Made by a program: the position numbers and the translations under genes
Shown here: one piece after another, positions 1-7,712 of the stretch
How positions within the stretch are numbered: the stretch's first letter is position 1
Layout of the letters: each line of letters starts with the position of its first letter
The notes under the pieces: generated by a model
The model's input: the letters and a program-made list of their open reading frames with translations, nothing else
Told to the model about the DNA's origin: nothing
Databases searched by the model: none
From: Streptomyces europaeiscabiei
GTDB lineage: Bacteria; Actinomycetota; Actinomycetes; Streptomycetales; Streptomycetaceae
Length of the DNA stretch: 64,000 nucleotides
Reading direction: 5' to 3'
Assembly (NCBI RefSeq): GCF_036346855.1
Contig: NZ_CP107841.1
Coordinates: forward strand, 4,468,001 to 4,532,000

Positions 1-176
1 ATCGGCTGCACCGTGTTGGCGTCGACGAAGGCATTCACCGCGCTCTCTGGGATGCGGACGTGTCGGCCGACCTTGACGAACTCGATGCGTCGCTCGGCGA
101 TCAGTCGGCGCGGGAAGCGTTCCGTGGTGCCGAGGAGTTCGGCCACCTGCGCCACGGTGAGGTAGCGGTCAGCCAC
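1..176 (-). CDS. xis: Excisionase (Xis), 3' end outside window
   Basis: Small winged-helix DNA-binding protein that would direct excision of the integrated element together with an integrase, probably encoded just left of the window. The frame starts at a GTG (176-174) and reads VADRYLTVAQVAELLG, then a MerR/Xis-like helix-turn-helix and the typical RIEFVKVGRHVRIPESAV wing. About 58 residues are visible before the window edge. The start overlaps the end of repSA by 8 bp, which matches the repSA-xis-int operon order known from pSAM2. Identification is by motif and context. Confidence 0.85.
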   Translation of the reverse strand, partial: MADRYLTVAQVAELLGTTERFPRRLIAERRIEFVKVGRHVRIPESAVNAFVDANTVQP

Positions 177-1515
177 GGGTGGGTTCTCCTTCCGTTCCGG
201 GTGCGGGCGTGAGGGATTCGGCGAGCCAGGCTTCGGTGTCGGAGAGTCCGGTTCCTGCAAAGACCCAGTGGGCAAGGACGTACGTCGTATCTGGAGCCGG
301 TCCGTTGGCTGTCGCGGCTTGTGCGCGGCGCCATTCGGCGCGGGCGTCGCGGAGTGCGCCGAGGGTGGTGGAGTAGCGGCGGGACTTGGTGGAGAAGTGG
401 CCGCGGAAGCCGAGCATGTGGGCCCAGGCGCGCAGGCGGAGGTGTTCGAGATCCTTGCGTGCACCGAGGAACCAGGCGGTTCGAATGAGGCGGCGGGCGT
501 GGTCGCTGATGTCGAGCTGGGCGAGTTCGGCGGCGAACTTCAGCGGCCGGTCGAGAGCTCCCGCGGCTGTCTCGGCGCCCTTGGTGGCGTACTTGGCGAT
601 GTACGCGGCGACCGCGCGCTCGGTCAGCTCCTGGCCGTCGTTGAAGTCGGCGGAGCGGATGGTGCGGACGTCGAGTTGGCGGCCGAAGGTGAAGGTGTGA
701 GTGCGTCCGTCGATGACCGGGCCGTCCACACGGACCTTGGCTGCCGCCGTCTCGATGGCGTCGGTGAGCAGTTCGGCGGTGGCCCAGGCCGGAGGCGGGG
801 TGTCGCCGCCGGTGGGGCCGTCGATGCGGATGACGGCGTGGAAGTGGACGGCGCCGCGCTTTTGGTACTCGGCGACCTTGGCGAAGGAGACGCGGGCGTG
901 GTCGCGGAACCGGCGTTGTGACAGGCCCGCGCGCTTGGCGACTTCCCGGCGCAGGTAGGTGGAGAAGCGTCGCCAGAGCGGACCGGCGTGGGCGTTCCAG
1001 AGGACGGCCGCTTCGTAGTCGTAGGTGTCCGGGTCGAGCGGGGTGCCGAGTTCGGCGTCGTCATGGTCGTGGCGGTTGCGGCAGCGGCAGGAGCGACCGC
1101 TGGAAGGGCGGTTGTGGACCGGGCCGAAGCTCGGGGCGGTGAAGGTGGCGAAGACGCGCGGGTGGGTGGCGACGTGTTCGGGGGTGCCCTTGCCGCCGCG
1201 CAGGCCGGAGGTGATCAGGTGGAAGGTGTCACGGCGGTAGACCTCGGAGCAGGCCGCGCAGCGGGTGGTGCGGCGGTTGTTGCAGCGGACGAGGAGTTGG
1301 CCGGCCGGGAGGTCGGTGGAGTCGAGGTGGTGGAGAACGCGGCCGATCTCACCGGTCGTGGTGTCGACGTCGTGCTCGGTGCGGTGGCCGTCGAGGCGGA
1401 TGGGGTTGACGCAGCCGCCAAGTCCGGAGAGCTGGCGGAGGATACCGGGCAGGGTGCCGTGCTCCGCGAGCTTCGCGAGTTCCGGGAGCGGGGGCGGTGT
1501 GGTGCGGGTGAAGAT
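169..1515 (-). CDS. repSA: RepSA-type replication initiator, apparent AUC start
   Basis: Rolling-circle-type replication initiator of AICEs, needed to replicate the excised element before transfer. The frame is open from about 1600 to the stop at 169. It holds a Cys-rich putative zinc region (LLVRCNN..CAAC..CRCR), an HxH metal motif (VHFHAVIRIDG, HFH at 838-846, about residue 224) and a tyrosine motif AAYIAKYATKG (about residues 303-313) that fits the HUH-endonuclease pattern. No ATG, GTG or TTG occurs in frame upstream of 729, which is already past the HFH motif. A strong Shine-Dalgarno (AGAAGGAGA, 1530-1522) sits 7 nt before ATC at 1515-1513. That start gives 448 residues, close to pSAM2 RepSA (about 459). 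The start codon is therefore an inference; a mutated ATG would also explain it. Confidence 0.82.
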   Translation of the reverse strand: MFTRTTPPPLPELAKLAEHGTLPGILRQLSGLGGCVNPIRLDGHRTEHDVDTTTGEIGRVLHHLDSTDLPAGQLLVRCNNRRTTRCAACSEVYRRDTFHLITSGLRGGKGTPEHVATHPRVFATFTAPSFGPVHNRPSSGRSCRCRNRHDHDDAELGTPLDPDTYDYEAAVLWNAHAGPLWRRFSTYLRREVAKRAGLSQRRFRDHARVSFAKVAEYQKRGAVHFHAVIRIDGPTGGDTPPPAWATAELLTDAIETAAAKVRVDGPVIDGRTHTFTFGRQLDVRTIRSADFNDGQELTERAVAAYIAKYATKGAETAAGALDRPLKFAAELAQLDISDHARRLIRTAWFLGARKDLEHLRLRAWAHMLGFRGHFSTKSRRYSTTLGALRDARAEWRRAQAATANGPAPDTTYVLAHWVFAGTGLSDTEAWLAESLTPAPGTEGEPTRG

Positions 1516-1607
1516 GGCGATTCTCCTTCTGACTGGCTCGGTCAGGAGTGATGGCCCCGGGGCGGCGGATGCTTGGTCGTGTGCGCCGCCCCGGGTGTCG
1601 GGCGCGT

Positions 1608-1853
1608 TCAGCGCCGGTTCTGTTCGCGGATCAGGGAGCGCAGGACCACGGCCGCGATGGCCACGGAGAGGGCCGAGACGGCGACGGCGGCCAGGAGCGC
1701 GGTGATGACGACACCGCCGACGACCACGGCCGCCACGACTCCGGGACTGATGGAGACCGCCGGGAGCGAGCGCCGTACGGGCGCCGGATCGGCCGGGGTG
1801 TGGGTGTGTGCGGGCGGTGGGGTGGGGCTGTGGGGGTACTTGGGCAGGAACAC
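1608..1853 (-). CDS. Small SpdD-like membrane protein of the AICE
   Basis: An 81-residue protein with a Pro/His-rich N-terminus and one long hydrophobic stretch (about residues 36-72), ending in a basic tail (IREQNRR). AICEs of the pSAM2 type carry a cluster of such small spread (Spd) proteins between the transfer and replication genes; they help the element move between hyphal compartments. GTG start at 1853 with GGAGAG 8 nt upstream. It lies directly upstream of repSA and downstream of an ACTCGTCTA operator-like site (1872-1882), so it probably leads the spd-repSA-xis transcript. The exact Spd type is uncertain. Confidence 0.65.
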   Translation of the reverse strand: MFLPKYPHSPTPPPAHTHTPADPAPVRRSLPAVSISPGVVAAVVVGGVVITALLAAVAVSALSVAIAAVVLRSLIREQNRR

Positions 1854-1871
1854 GGTCGGGCTCTCCTTATC

Positions 1872-1882
1872 TACTCGTCTAG
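1872..1882. promoter_or_regulatory. KorSA-like operator half-site upstream of the spdD-repSA unit
   Basis: TACTCGTCTAG lies between two small spd genes, 19 bp upstream of the GTG of the 1608-1853 gene. The same core recurs at 4780-4790, 4857-4872, 6118-6126 (reverse) and 6604-6613, always in this element. Assignment to the GntR regulator encoded at 5310-6098 is inference. Confidence 0.5.
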
Positions 1883-2073
1883 GCGTGTGAGCCGTTTATG
1901 ACGTCCACGCCGGAGCGGGTGCCGGATTCGATGGCGGGGGCGAGGAAGGTCTGCGAGAGGTAGAAGCCGAAGAGGGCGATCAGGACGACGACCCAGGTGC
2001 GGACGCCGAGGAACTTGACCGCTCCCCAGGCGAAGAAGCCGAGGACGACGACGAGCGGCAGGCTGACGGTCAC
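1879..2073 (-). CDS. Small two-helix membrane protein of the AICE transfer cluster
   Basis: A 64-residue protein (MTVSLPLVVVLGFFAWGAVK) with two predicted membrane helices (about 4-20 and 26-45) and a short polar tail. Similar small hydrophobic proteins sit at this position in pSAM2-like elements and are counted among the Spd spread proteins. GTG start at 2073. It ends 25 bp before the next gene of the cluster, so co-transcription with the gene at 2098-2289 is likely. Function is inferred from position only. Confidence 0.65.
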   Translation of the reverse strand: MTVSLPLVVVLGFFAWGAVKFLGVRTWVVVLIALFGFYLSQTFLAPAIESGTRSGVDVINGSHA

Positions 2074-2097
2074 GGTGTACGGGGTCCCTTCGGAGGA

Positions 2098-2289
2098 TCA
2101 GCGGACGGGGCAGCGGTGGGTGCGGGCGGCCAGCTCGGCGGCGGCGCGGCTGTCGTAGTCGGCGGAGAAGCCGCAGCGCGGGGCCGTGCAGGCGGCGGTG
2201 TGCTTCTCGCGTCCCCGGCCGTCGTAGGACGTGGCGACCTGGACGGGGCCGATGCGGGTGGTGTTACGGAAGCGGCGGTTGGCGGACAC
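2098..2289 (-). CDS. Mobile element transfer protein (small Cys/His protein)
   Basis: A 63-residue protein starting VSANRRFRNTTRIGPVQVAT with a C-terminal C-x4-C...H-x-C arrangement (C34, C39, H58, C60) that could bind zinc. Proteins of this size and pattern are found between spdB2 and the small membrane Spd genes of Streptomyces AICEs and are annotated as mobile element transfer proteins. The GTG at 2289 was chosen because GGAGA lies 6 nt upstream and the reading frame upstream of it overlaps spdB2 out of frame. Confidence 0.68.
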   Translation of the reverse strand: MSANRRFRNTTRIGPVQVATSYDGRGREKHTAACTAPRCGFSADYDSRAAAELAARTHRCPVR

Positions 2290-2300
2290 GGGGTCTCCTC

Positions 2301-2942
2301 TCAGAGGTGGGCGGCGATGGCTTCGGCCATGGGCGCGGGGACGCCGAGGCGGGCGCGGAGAGTCGGGGTGTCGATCGGTGCTCCCGTGCGGATGTGGTGT
2401 TCGGCGGCGACCTTGCGGGCGTGTTCGACGAGGGCGGTCGGGACGGGTACAGCGGGCCGCTCGGGCGGCGGTGGCTCGATGGCCGGTGGTATCGGCGGCG
2501 GTTGCTCGGGGGCGACTTCGGGCGCGTGCTCCTGGTCCACGGTGTCGTCCGTGTCGTCGAGGTCCGTGTCGGTGGTCGTCGGGGTGGTGTGGGCGAGGAG
2601 GGTTCCGCCGAGGAAGGCGACGGCGGGCCAGCCCGCGACGAGGATGCGCAGCCAGGCCGGGACGTCGTTCAGGTCGAGGAGGCCGGCGGTGGCGACATTC
2701 GCTCCGAGGGAGGCGGCGAGGGCGATGACGAACCAGCACCACCCGGCCGCTTTCGCCTCACCGGTCCGCAGTCGGCGCCAGGCGGCGACGAGCAACAGGT
2801 CGACCGAGACCGGGTAGGCCCACGCCTTCCACCCGTCCTGACCGGCCGCCGAGGCGATGTCGTGCAGGTGGGCGAAGGACAGCGCGGCGGCGATGAGCGC
2901 CTGGACGAGCACCGCGTCGACACGGGCCAGTTGGGCGCGCAT
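2301..2942 (-). CDS. spdB2: SpdB2-like spread protein, DUF2637
   Basis: A 213-residue membrane protein. About the first 105 residues contain four hydrophobic segments in the DUF2637 pattern (LSFAHLHDIASAAGQDGWKA, then YPVSVDLLLVAAWR). They are followed by an acidic, proline-rich linker (TDTDLDDTDDT, PPPIPPAIEPPPP) and a C-terminal small helical region (residues 165-213). In pSAM2-like elements SpdB2 proteins act at septal cross-walls to spread DNA along the mycelium, probably with TraSA, encoded just upstream (3032-4408). The gap to TraSA is about 90 bp. Confidence 0.85.
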   Translation of the reverse strand: MRAQLARVDAVLVQALIAAALSFAHLHDIASAAGQDGWKAWAYPVSVDLLLVAAWRRLRTGEAKAAGWCWFVIALAASLGANVATAGLLDLNDVPAWLRILVAGWPAVAFLGGTLLAHTTPTTTDTDLDDTDDTVDQEHAPEVAPEQPPPIPPAIEPPPPERPAVPVPTALVEHARKVAAEHHIRTGAPIDTPTLRARLGVPAPMAEAIAAHL

Positions 2943-3031
2943 GATGCGGCTCCTTCCGGATTTCAGGCATGGCAGGGGTAGGGAGTTGGCGCGAGGCGGT
3001 CACGCCGACCGGGGTGAGGGGTGGGTGAAGG

Positions 3032-4408
3032 TCAGTCGGTCACCGGGTGCGGCTGCACTGCCGGGGCTGAGGACTCCACGGACCGTACGGGGGTGTCGGG
3101 CCGGAAGGGCTTCAGCGCGGGAAGGTCGGGCACCAGGTGGGCCAATTCCCGGCAGATCTCGGCAGCGGCGCCGAGAGAGAGGTACGGGGTGCGGATGCGG
3201 GACCAGCCGCCGGAGGTGTCACCGGCCACGGCCAGGCCGGGCAGTTCGGGAGCGATGGCGCAGGCGGCGAAGACCGCTTCAGGGGCGATGTCGCCCAGCG
3301 CCATTTTCGCGGAGGCTTCGTCGTTGACGCGGTGGCAGACCCGGCCGGTGAGCTGGGCCCGAAGCATGGTGGCGCCCTTGCCCAGCTCGGCGCCGAAGCG
3401 CTGCCCGCACACCTCCAGGTAGATGCCGACGGCGCGGCCGAGCTGGGCGAGGCGGATGAGCTGAGTGACCATCTCGTCCCGCCGTTCCTCGTCCTTCTTC
3501 GTGGCGACGAGGAAGAGTTCGGCCACTTCGTCGACGAACAGCACGATCGGCACCGGGCGTTGACTCTCAGGCAGGCCCCAGATGTCGGAGGTGATCTCCT
3601 CGTCGGGTGTGCCGGGGGCGATGCCCTGCCGGGCCTTGATCAGGTCGTAGCGGTCCTCCATTTCCTTGACGAGCACGGGCAGCAGCTCGGCAGCTTCGTC
3701 GGAGTCGGTGGCGAGGGCGGAGAGCCGGGAGGCGAACGGCGCCAGCTCCACACCCCGCTTGCAGTCGATACCGACCAGGGCAACGGACTGCCGGGCCAGG
3801 CCGGTGATCAAGTGCCGCAGGTACATGGACTTGCCGGACAGCGTGGCGCCGAGGGTGAGTTGGTGCGGGATGGTGCGGTAGTCGCGTACGAAGGGAGTGG
3901 CGTCCTCCCGCAGTGCCACGGGCACCTTGAGGAGTTCGGCGGCGGCCTTGCGGGGCATCCGCACGTTCCGCAGCACGTCGAAGCCGACGAGCCGCAGTTC
4001 GACCACGCCAGGCTTGACCGTCGTCACGTACACGGCGTGGACGCCCCAGGCGTGCCGCAGCCGTTCGGCCGAGGCGGCGACATCGGCGGGTTCCTGCCCC
4101 GGAGCGAGCCGGAGGCGGAGCCGCAGCCCGGTCGAGGTGGGCCGGATGATGCCCCGACGGGGCGGTACCGGCCGGACCTCCCGCCGAGTGGTGGCCTTGA
4201 CGGCGAGGACCCGCAGCCGGGACGGCGCCACGGTCAGCCCGCACGCCTCCATGACCGAGCCGTAGGAGCCGAGGAGCCGGGCGGTGGATATCGGCAGGCC
4301 GACCGTGGGCCAGTACACGCGGGGGTGCTTGGCCCGGATGTAGGCGGCCCCGCCGCCGAGCGCGGCGACAGGACCACCCACCTCCAGAAGAGTCACCAGA
4401 TCGGACAT
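3032..4408 (-). CDS. traSA: TraSA, FtsK/SpoIIIE-type conjugative DNA translocase
   Basis: A 458-residue FtsK/SpoIIIE-like ATPase that moves double-stranded DNA between mycelia, the single main transfer protein of AICEs. Walker A GATLSGKS at residues 187-194 and Walker B PIVLFVDE at about 287-294 are intact; an N-terminal hydrophobic segment (about 8-24) may anchor it. The ATG at 4408-4406 overlaps the preceding stop by one base (TGATG), so the start is well supported and translation is probably coupled to the gene at 4408-4764. A longer upstream frame exists but runs over that gene. Confidence 0.93.
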   Translation of the reverse strand: MSDLVTLLEVGGPVAALGGGAAYIRAKHPRVYWPTVGLPISTARLLGSYGSVMEACGLTVAPSRLRVLAVKATTRREVRPVPPRRGIIRPTSTGLRLRLRLAPGQEPADVAASAERLRHAWGVHAVYVTTVKPGVVELRLVGFDVLRNVRMPRKAAAELLKVPVALREDATPFVRDYRTIPHQLTLGATLSGKSMYLRHLITGLARQSVALVGIDCKRGVELAPFASRLSALATDSDEAAELLPVLVKEMEDRYDLIKARQGIAPGTPDEEITSDIWGLPESQRPVPIVLFVDEVAELFLVATKKDEERRDEMVTQLIRLAQLGRAVGIYLEVCGQRFGAELGKGATMLRAQLTGRVCHRVNDEASAKMALGDIAPEAVFAACAIAPELPGLAVAGDTSGGWSRIRTPYLSLGAAAEICRELAHLVPDLPALKPFRPDTPVRSVESSAPAVQPHPVTD

Positions 4409-4764
4409 CAGGCGGTGGCCCCCATGGCGGCCGGGAAGGCGGCCGGAGTCACGGCGGCGGCGCGGAAGGCGATGCCGTGACGCTGCTGCCCGTTGAACAC
4501 GCTCTCCCACGGCCGGGCAACCAGCCCCGGCAACGAGACCGGCGCCCCCAGCGTCAGCCCTTCGGTCACACCACCCTCAGGAATGGTGACCTTGACCAGC
4601 GACGACTCCCCGTCCTCGATGTAGACGACGCCGAGCGTCATCAACGCTTCCCCGCTCACGGCGTCCTTGGCGATCTCGCCCGTCTGCCGGTCCCGGACCT
4701 TGGGCTCAGGAGCCTCGGTCAGCAGAATCGTCGCGGCCGAGGTCTCAACACGAATGGTGCGCAA
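4408..4764 (-). CDS. Conserved AICE protein upstream of TraSA, unknown function
   Basis: A 118-residue soluble protein (TTG start, MRTIRVETSAATILL) that looks all-beta, with no cysteine pairs or membrane segment. Genes like this commonly precede traSA in Streptomyces AICEs but no function is known to me. It is the first gene of the traSA transcript: an ACTCGTCTAT operator-like site lies 16 bp upstream (4780-4790), and the stop overlaps the traSA start. A role accessory to transfer is inference. Confidence 0.7.
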   Translation of the reverse strand: MRTIRVETSAATILLTEAPEPKVRDRQTGEIAKDAVSGEALMTLGVVYIEDGESSLVKVTIPEGGVTEGLTLGAPVSLPGLVARPWESVFNGQQRHGIAFRAAAVTPAAFPAAMGATA

Positions 4765-4779
4765 GGCAATTCACCCATC

Positions 4780-4790
4780 TACTCGTCTAT
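4780..4790. promoter_or_regulatory. KorSA-like operator upstream of the traSA unit
   Basis: TACTCGTCTAT lies 16 bp upstream of the TTG start of the traSA-unit leader gene, where a repressor would block transcription. It shares the ACTCGTCTA core with the other sites in this element. Confidence 0.5.
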
Positions 4791-4856
4791 ACATGATGCG
4801 ATCTGCGAACCCGATCTACGGGGCTCACGCGGACCACCCTGCCACACCACTTGCCC

Positions 4857-4872
4857 ACTCGTCTATACGAGT
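4857..4872. promoter_or_regulatory. Palindromic operator ACTCGT-CTAT-ACGAGT
   Basis: The most symmetric copy of the element's operator motif: perfect 6-bp arms around CTAT. It lies in the divergent region between the traSA unit (minus) and the small gene starting at 4943 (plus). Perfect dyad symmetry fits a dimeric GntR repressor such as the KorSA-like protein. Confidence 0.6.
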
Positions 4873-4942
4873 ATGCCTGTTGGGGTGTACGAGTTCGAGA
4901 AGCGCGCCCCCCACTGTCAGACCCATCCGCCAGAATCCGGCC

Positions 4943-5284
4943 ATGCTGATAGCAACAAGCGCCAACGGCCACGTGGTGAAGCGTCCCTCGAAGCCAGCCA
5001 TCGGGACGATGCTCGCCAACCTGCGACGCGGCAACGAGCACATGGTGCTTGAGCGCCAGGCGGAGGACCTCGAAGGGGACTGGTACATCCAGGTCCTGTT
5101 CCGCGACAACAACACCTACCAGCTGGAATACCGGGACGGTGTCCCTGCCGAGCACTACCAGACGCGCACCGTCTCGCAAGAGAAAGTGCGGGTGGCGCTC
5201 ATCGGCTGGGTAACCGGCAAGCCGGACTGGCGCGATGGCTTCATGTGGAACAACATCGGCGACATGTTCACACCGGAGGCCTAG
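4943..5284 (+). CDS. Hypothetical AICE protein
   Basis: A 113-residue soluble protein starting MLIATSANGHVVKRPSKPAI. It has a central HMVLERQAEDLEGDWYIQVL stretch and is rich in aromatic residues towards the C-terminus (DWRDGFMWNNIGDMF). I do not recognise a named family; similar-sized proteins of this kind occur between traSA and korSA in Streptomyces elements. It is divergent from the traSA unit and convergent with the GntR gene, ending 25 bp from that gene's stop. The longer upstream frame was rejected because it runs through the operator region. Confidence 0.62.
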   Translation: MLIATSANGHVVKRPSKPAIGTMLANLRRGNEHMVLERQAEDLEGDWYIQVLFRDNNTYQLEYRDGVPAEHYQTRTVSQEKVRVALIGWVTGKPDWRDGFMWNNIGDMFTPEA

Positions 5285-5309
5285 CACCCCACCGACACCG
5301 GTCACGCGA

Positions 5310-6098
5310 TCACGTCGCCGGGAGCTGGTACGCCAGGACGTACGCATCCGCAGCCATAACCGTGTCGCAGACCTCCACGGCCCGACCTTCGGCGTCGAAG
5401 GCGGTACGGATCAGGTGGATCACCGGCACACCGGAGGCCAGCCGGAGCGTCTTCACCTCGGCCGGCGAGGGCATCCGGGCGCGGATCTCCTCCTCGAAGT
5501 GGTCGAGGCGGTGGCCCAGCTCTTCGAGGCGGGCGTAGATCCCGCCGGGGCCGGGGTTGGGCTCGGCGATGGGAGTACCGCGCGCGATGTCGAGCGGGAG
5601 ATACGAGGTGGCGAACTCGACCGGCCGCCCGTCGAGGAGATACCGGCGTCGACGAGCCAGCACCCGCCGCACGGACCCGAGCCGTGTCGAGACGTCCTGA
5701 CTGGCCTTTTCTTCCTTTACCTCAAGGCTGTCGACCTGGGGGTGACTGCCGGCGGCGTTGGCTTCGACGATGAAAGCCGCCTTGCCCTGCTCGCGGTGGC
5801 GCCGGGCGAACCGGTCGGAGGCGAGTCGCCGCACGGGCGGCCGGGGCCGGACGAAGACGCCCTTGCCGTGCTCGGCGTGCACGAGCCCTTCGCCCTGGAG
5901 GACGGAGAAGGAGTTGCGGACCGTCATCCGGGATACCCCGTAGTGGTCAACAAGCTCGGCTTCCGAGGGCAGTTTTTCACCCTCCTTGAACCGCCCACGG
6001 TCGATGGCCTCACGCAACTGGTCGGCGATCTGCCGAAAGACCGCACGATCACTCGTGGGATCGAGATCACCGAGGAAGCCGGAAGGAAGAGAGGGCAC
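5310..6098 (-). CDS. korSA: KorSA-like GntR/HutC-family repressor
   Basis: A 262-residue transcriptional regulator. The N-terminal GntR winged helix (about residues 15-80) carries the typical KLPSEAELVDHYGVSRMTVR signature. It is followed by a UTRA ligand-binding domain (about 95-255; RYLLDGRPVEFATSYLP). In pSAM2, KorSA represses its own gene and the replication activator gene pra, keeping the element integrated. GTG start at 6098 with GGAG 5-6 nt upstream. The gene is divergent from the Nudix gene, and a TAGACGAGT site lies between them, so autoregulation is likely. Confidence 0.87.
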   Translation of the reverse strand: MPSLPSGFLGDLDPTSDRAVFRQIADQLREAIDRGRFKEGEKLPSEAELVDHYGVSRMTVRNSFSVLQGEGLVHAEHGKGVFVRPRPPVRRLASDRFARRHREQGKAAFIVEANAAGSHPQVDSLEVKEEKASQDVSTRLGSVRRVLARRRRYLLDGRPVEFATSYLPLDIARGTPIAEPNPGPGGIYARLEELGHRLDHFEEEIRARMPSPAEVKTLRLASGVPVIHLIRTAFDAEGRAVEVCDTVMAADAYVLAYQLPAT

Positions 6099-6117
6099 GT
6101 GTACTCCTTTAGATATC

Positions 6118-6126
6118 TAGACGAGT
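6118..6126. promoter_or_regulatory. KorSA-like operator in the korSA/Nudix divergent promoter
   Basis: TAGACGAGT, reverse of the ACTCGTCTA core, inside the 83-bp region between the two divergent genes, preceded by the AT-rich TTTAGATATC stretch. It is placed to control both genes. Confidence 0.5.
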
Positions 6127-6181
6127 GGGCGATTGTTGTTGCTACGGTGGAGAGCCTAGCCAGCCGAGAGGGCCGAGGAAC

Positions 6182-6613
6182 GTGAGCACTGACCGTCCGC
6201 ACTCCGTGAGCGTCGCCGGAGTCATAGTCGACGACCAGGGCCGCGCCCTCTTGATCAAACGCCGTGACAACGGCAAGTGGGAACCCCCGGGCGGAGTCCT
6301 CGAACGCGAGGAAACCCTTCCCGAAGCCCTCCAGCGCGAAGTCCTCGAAGAGACCGGCATCAAGATCGCACTTCCCGCGACCCTGACCGGCGTCTACAAG
6401 AACATGACGGGCCTGATCGTCTCGCTGGTCTTCCGCTGTGAGGCGGCCGACGGCACACCGACCACCGGCGACGAGACCCGCGCACTGCGCTGGGCCACCC
6501 GTGAAGAAGTCACCGAGCTTGCCGACGAGGCATACGCGATCCGCGTCCTGGACGCATTGGACGCGGCATCCCCGCCGGCCATCCGCGCCCACGACGGCGT
6601 GAAACTCGTCTAG
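6182..6613 (+). CDS. pif: Nudix hydrolase, Pif-like transfer immunity candidate
   Basis: A 143-residue Nudix-fold protein with a complete Nudix box (GX5EX7REUXEEXGU) at GGVLEREETLPEAL followed by REVLEETGI. Nudix enzymes cleave nucleoside diphosphates linked to another moiety; in pSAM2 the Nudix protein Pif gives immunity against transfer from another donor. Position next to korSA supports that role, but substrate and immunity function are inferred. GTG start at 6182 with a GAGGAA ribosome site. The last codons overlap another ACTCGTCTAG motif (6604-6613). Confidence 0.78.
   Translation: MSTDRPHSVSVAGVIVDDQGRALLIKRRDNGKWEPPGGVLEREETLPEALQREVLEETGIKIALPATLTGVYKNMTGLIVSLVFRCEAADGTPTTGDETRALRWATREEVTELADEAYAIRVLDALDAASPPAIRAHDGVKLV
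6604..6613. promoter_or_regulatory. KorSA-like operator copy ahead of the ATPase gene
   Basis: ACTCGTCTAG overlaps the stop of the Nudix gene, and a related ACGAGTATACGAG sequence lies at 6664-6676 just inside the next gene. Together they flank the promoter or start of the 6660-7088 gene. Confidence 0.4.
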
Positions 6614-6659
6614 CCCGAACCCGCTGCACATGGCGGCCTACCAGCACGAAGGAACTTGT

Positions 6660-7088
6660 ATGCACGAGTATACGAGCACCGCCCGGGTCTGGGGACTCAC
6701 TTGCCCAGGATTTCCGGAAGAGGTGAGCCGGGCCCGCCGCTGGACCCGCGACATCCTGCACGGATCGCCCCTGGCCTACGACGCCGAGCTGATCGTGAGC
6801 GAGCTGAGCGCGAACGCGATCCTCCACACGGCCAGCGGCATGGAATCCGGCAGCTTCCACCTGGCCCTCGCGGTGACCCGGCAGGTGATCGCCCTGTCGG
6901 TGACGGACGGCGGAGGAACCGGCACGGCCCCCAAGGCCGAGCACCAGGACGCCGAGGCCGAACACGGCCGAGGCCTGGGCATGGTCACCGCACTCGCCCA
7001 CCGAGTCGTCGTCCACGGCAGCAACAGCGGATACACGGTCACCGCGGAACTGTTCACCGGCACCCGACCGGGAGACCACCTGTGCTGA
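6660..7088 (+). CDS. ATP-binding protein, HATPase_c_2 (anti-sigma-factor-kinase-like)
   Basis: A 142-residue GHKL-type ATPase domain: N-box SELSANAILHT, G1-like DGGGTG and GRGLGMV. Such stand-alone RsbW-like domains are abundant in Streptomyces and usually act as anti-sigma factors or partners of small regulators; the partner here is unknown. The ATG at 6660 was chosen over an upstream ATG (6630) because GAAGGAA lies 6 nt before it. It overlaps the next gene by 7 bp, so the two are translationally linked. Confidence 0.8.
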   Translation: MHEYTSTARVWGLTCPGFPEEVSRARRWTRDILHGSPLAYDAELIVSELSANAILHTASGMESGSFHLALAVTRQVIALSVTDGGGTGTAPKAEHQDAEAEHGRGLGMVTALAHRVVVHGSNSGYTVTAELFTGTRPGDHLC

Positions 7089-7489
7089 AGGACGAAGCCC
7101 GCCGGGGCTACTGGTGCGAGTGCTGGACCGAAGACCTCATCGACAAGGGCGGGTTGGAACTGCGGGCCTCGTTCGACGCCTACACGGCACCCCAGGCCGA
7201 CAGATGGGTTGCCGTCGCGCTCCGCACCATCTCACCGGCATTCGACCCGGACGCATCCGCCCAGGCGTGGGAGTGGCTGTACGACGGCCGCATAGACACA
7301 CGACGAGCCCTCCTACGCTCCGAACCCTGTACCGTGTCGGTCACCTTCGACTCGACCCGCATCACCTGGACGATCCGGCCAGTGATCTTCCTGCCCCTCG
7401 CACACCGACAGGGCACGGAACTTCCAGCCTGCGCATACGACTTCAAGCCTCACACGGGCCGCTCGAACCAGCCGCCGAGGTGCGGTTGA
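7082..7489 (+). CDS. Hypothetical AICE cargo protein
   Basis: A 135-residue protein starting VLKDEARRGYWCECWTED with several Trp residues. No membrane segment or known motif is evident. The GTG start lies within the last codons of the upstream ATPase gene, which suggests a two-gene operon. Its C-terminus becomes Pro/Arg-rich (GRSNQPPRCG), which may be a read-through of a once shorter gene. No function is assigned. Confidence 0.6.
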   Translation: MLKDEARRGYWCECWTEDLIDKGGLELRASFDAYTAPQADRWVAVALRTISPAFDPDASAQAWEWLYDGRIDTRRALLRSEPCTVSVTFDSTRITWTIRPVIFLPLAHRQGTELPACAYDFKPHTGRSNQPPRCG

Positions 7490-7712
7490 AACGCCTGCTC
7501 TAAACGATCTCCTTCCAGACGATCGCCGAGATTGTCTGGCGAGCTACCACCCGAACTCAGAGGGCCCGACGACTCGGGTCACATGGACGGTGCGACAGGT
7601 GCTCTTCCTGTCTTCCACACCGTCAAGGTCGCGAACTCCCCCTATGCGCATACGCCTTCAAAACGCTCACGCCCCGAGTTGTCGCTTAACCTCGTCCCCC
7701 TGGGGGTGGGAG

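Noticed and set aside
169..729. repSA starting at the GTG at 729
   Set aside because: It would remove the HFH motif and two thirds of the conserved protein; the upstream frame is clearly coding.
3137..4480. 447-codon plus-strand frame antisense to traSA
   Set aside because: Shadow of a clear FtsK-like gene; composition is Gly/Arg/Asp-rich without motifs.
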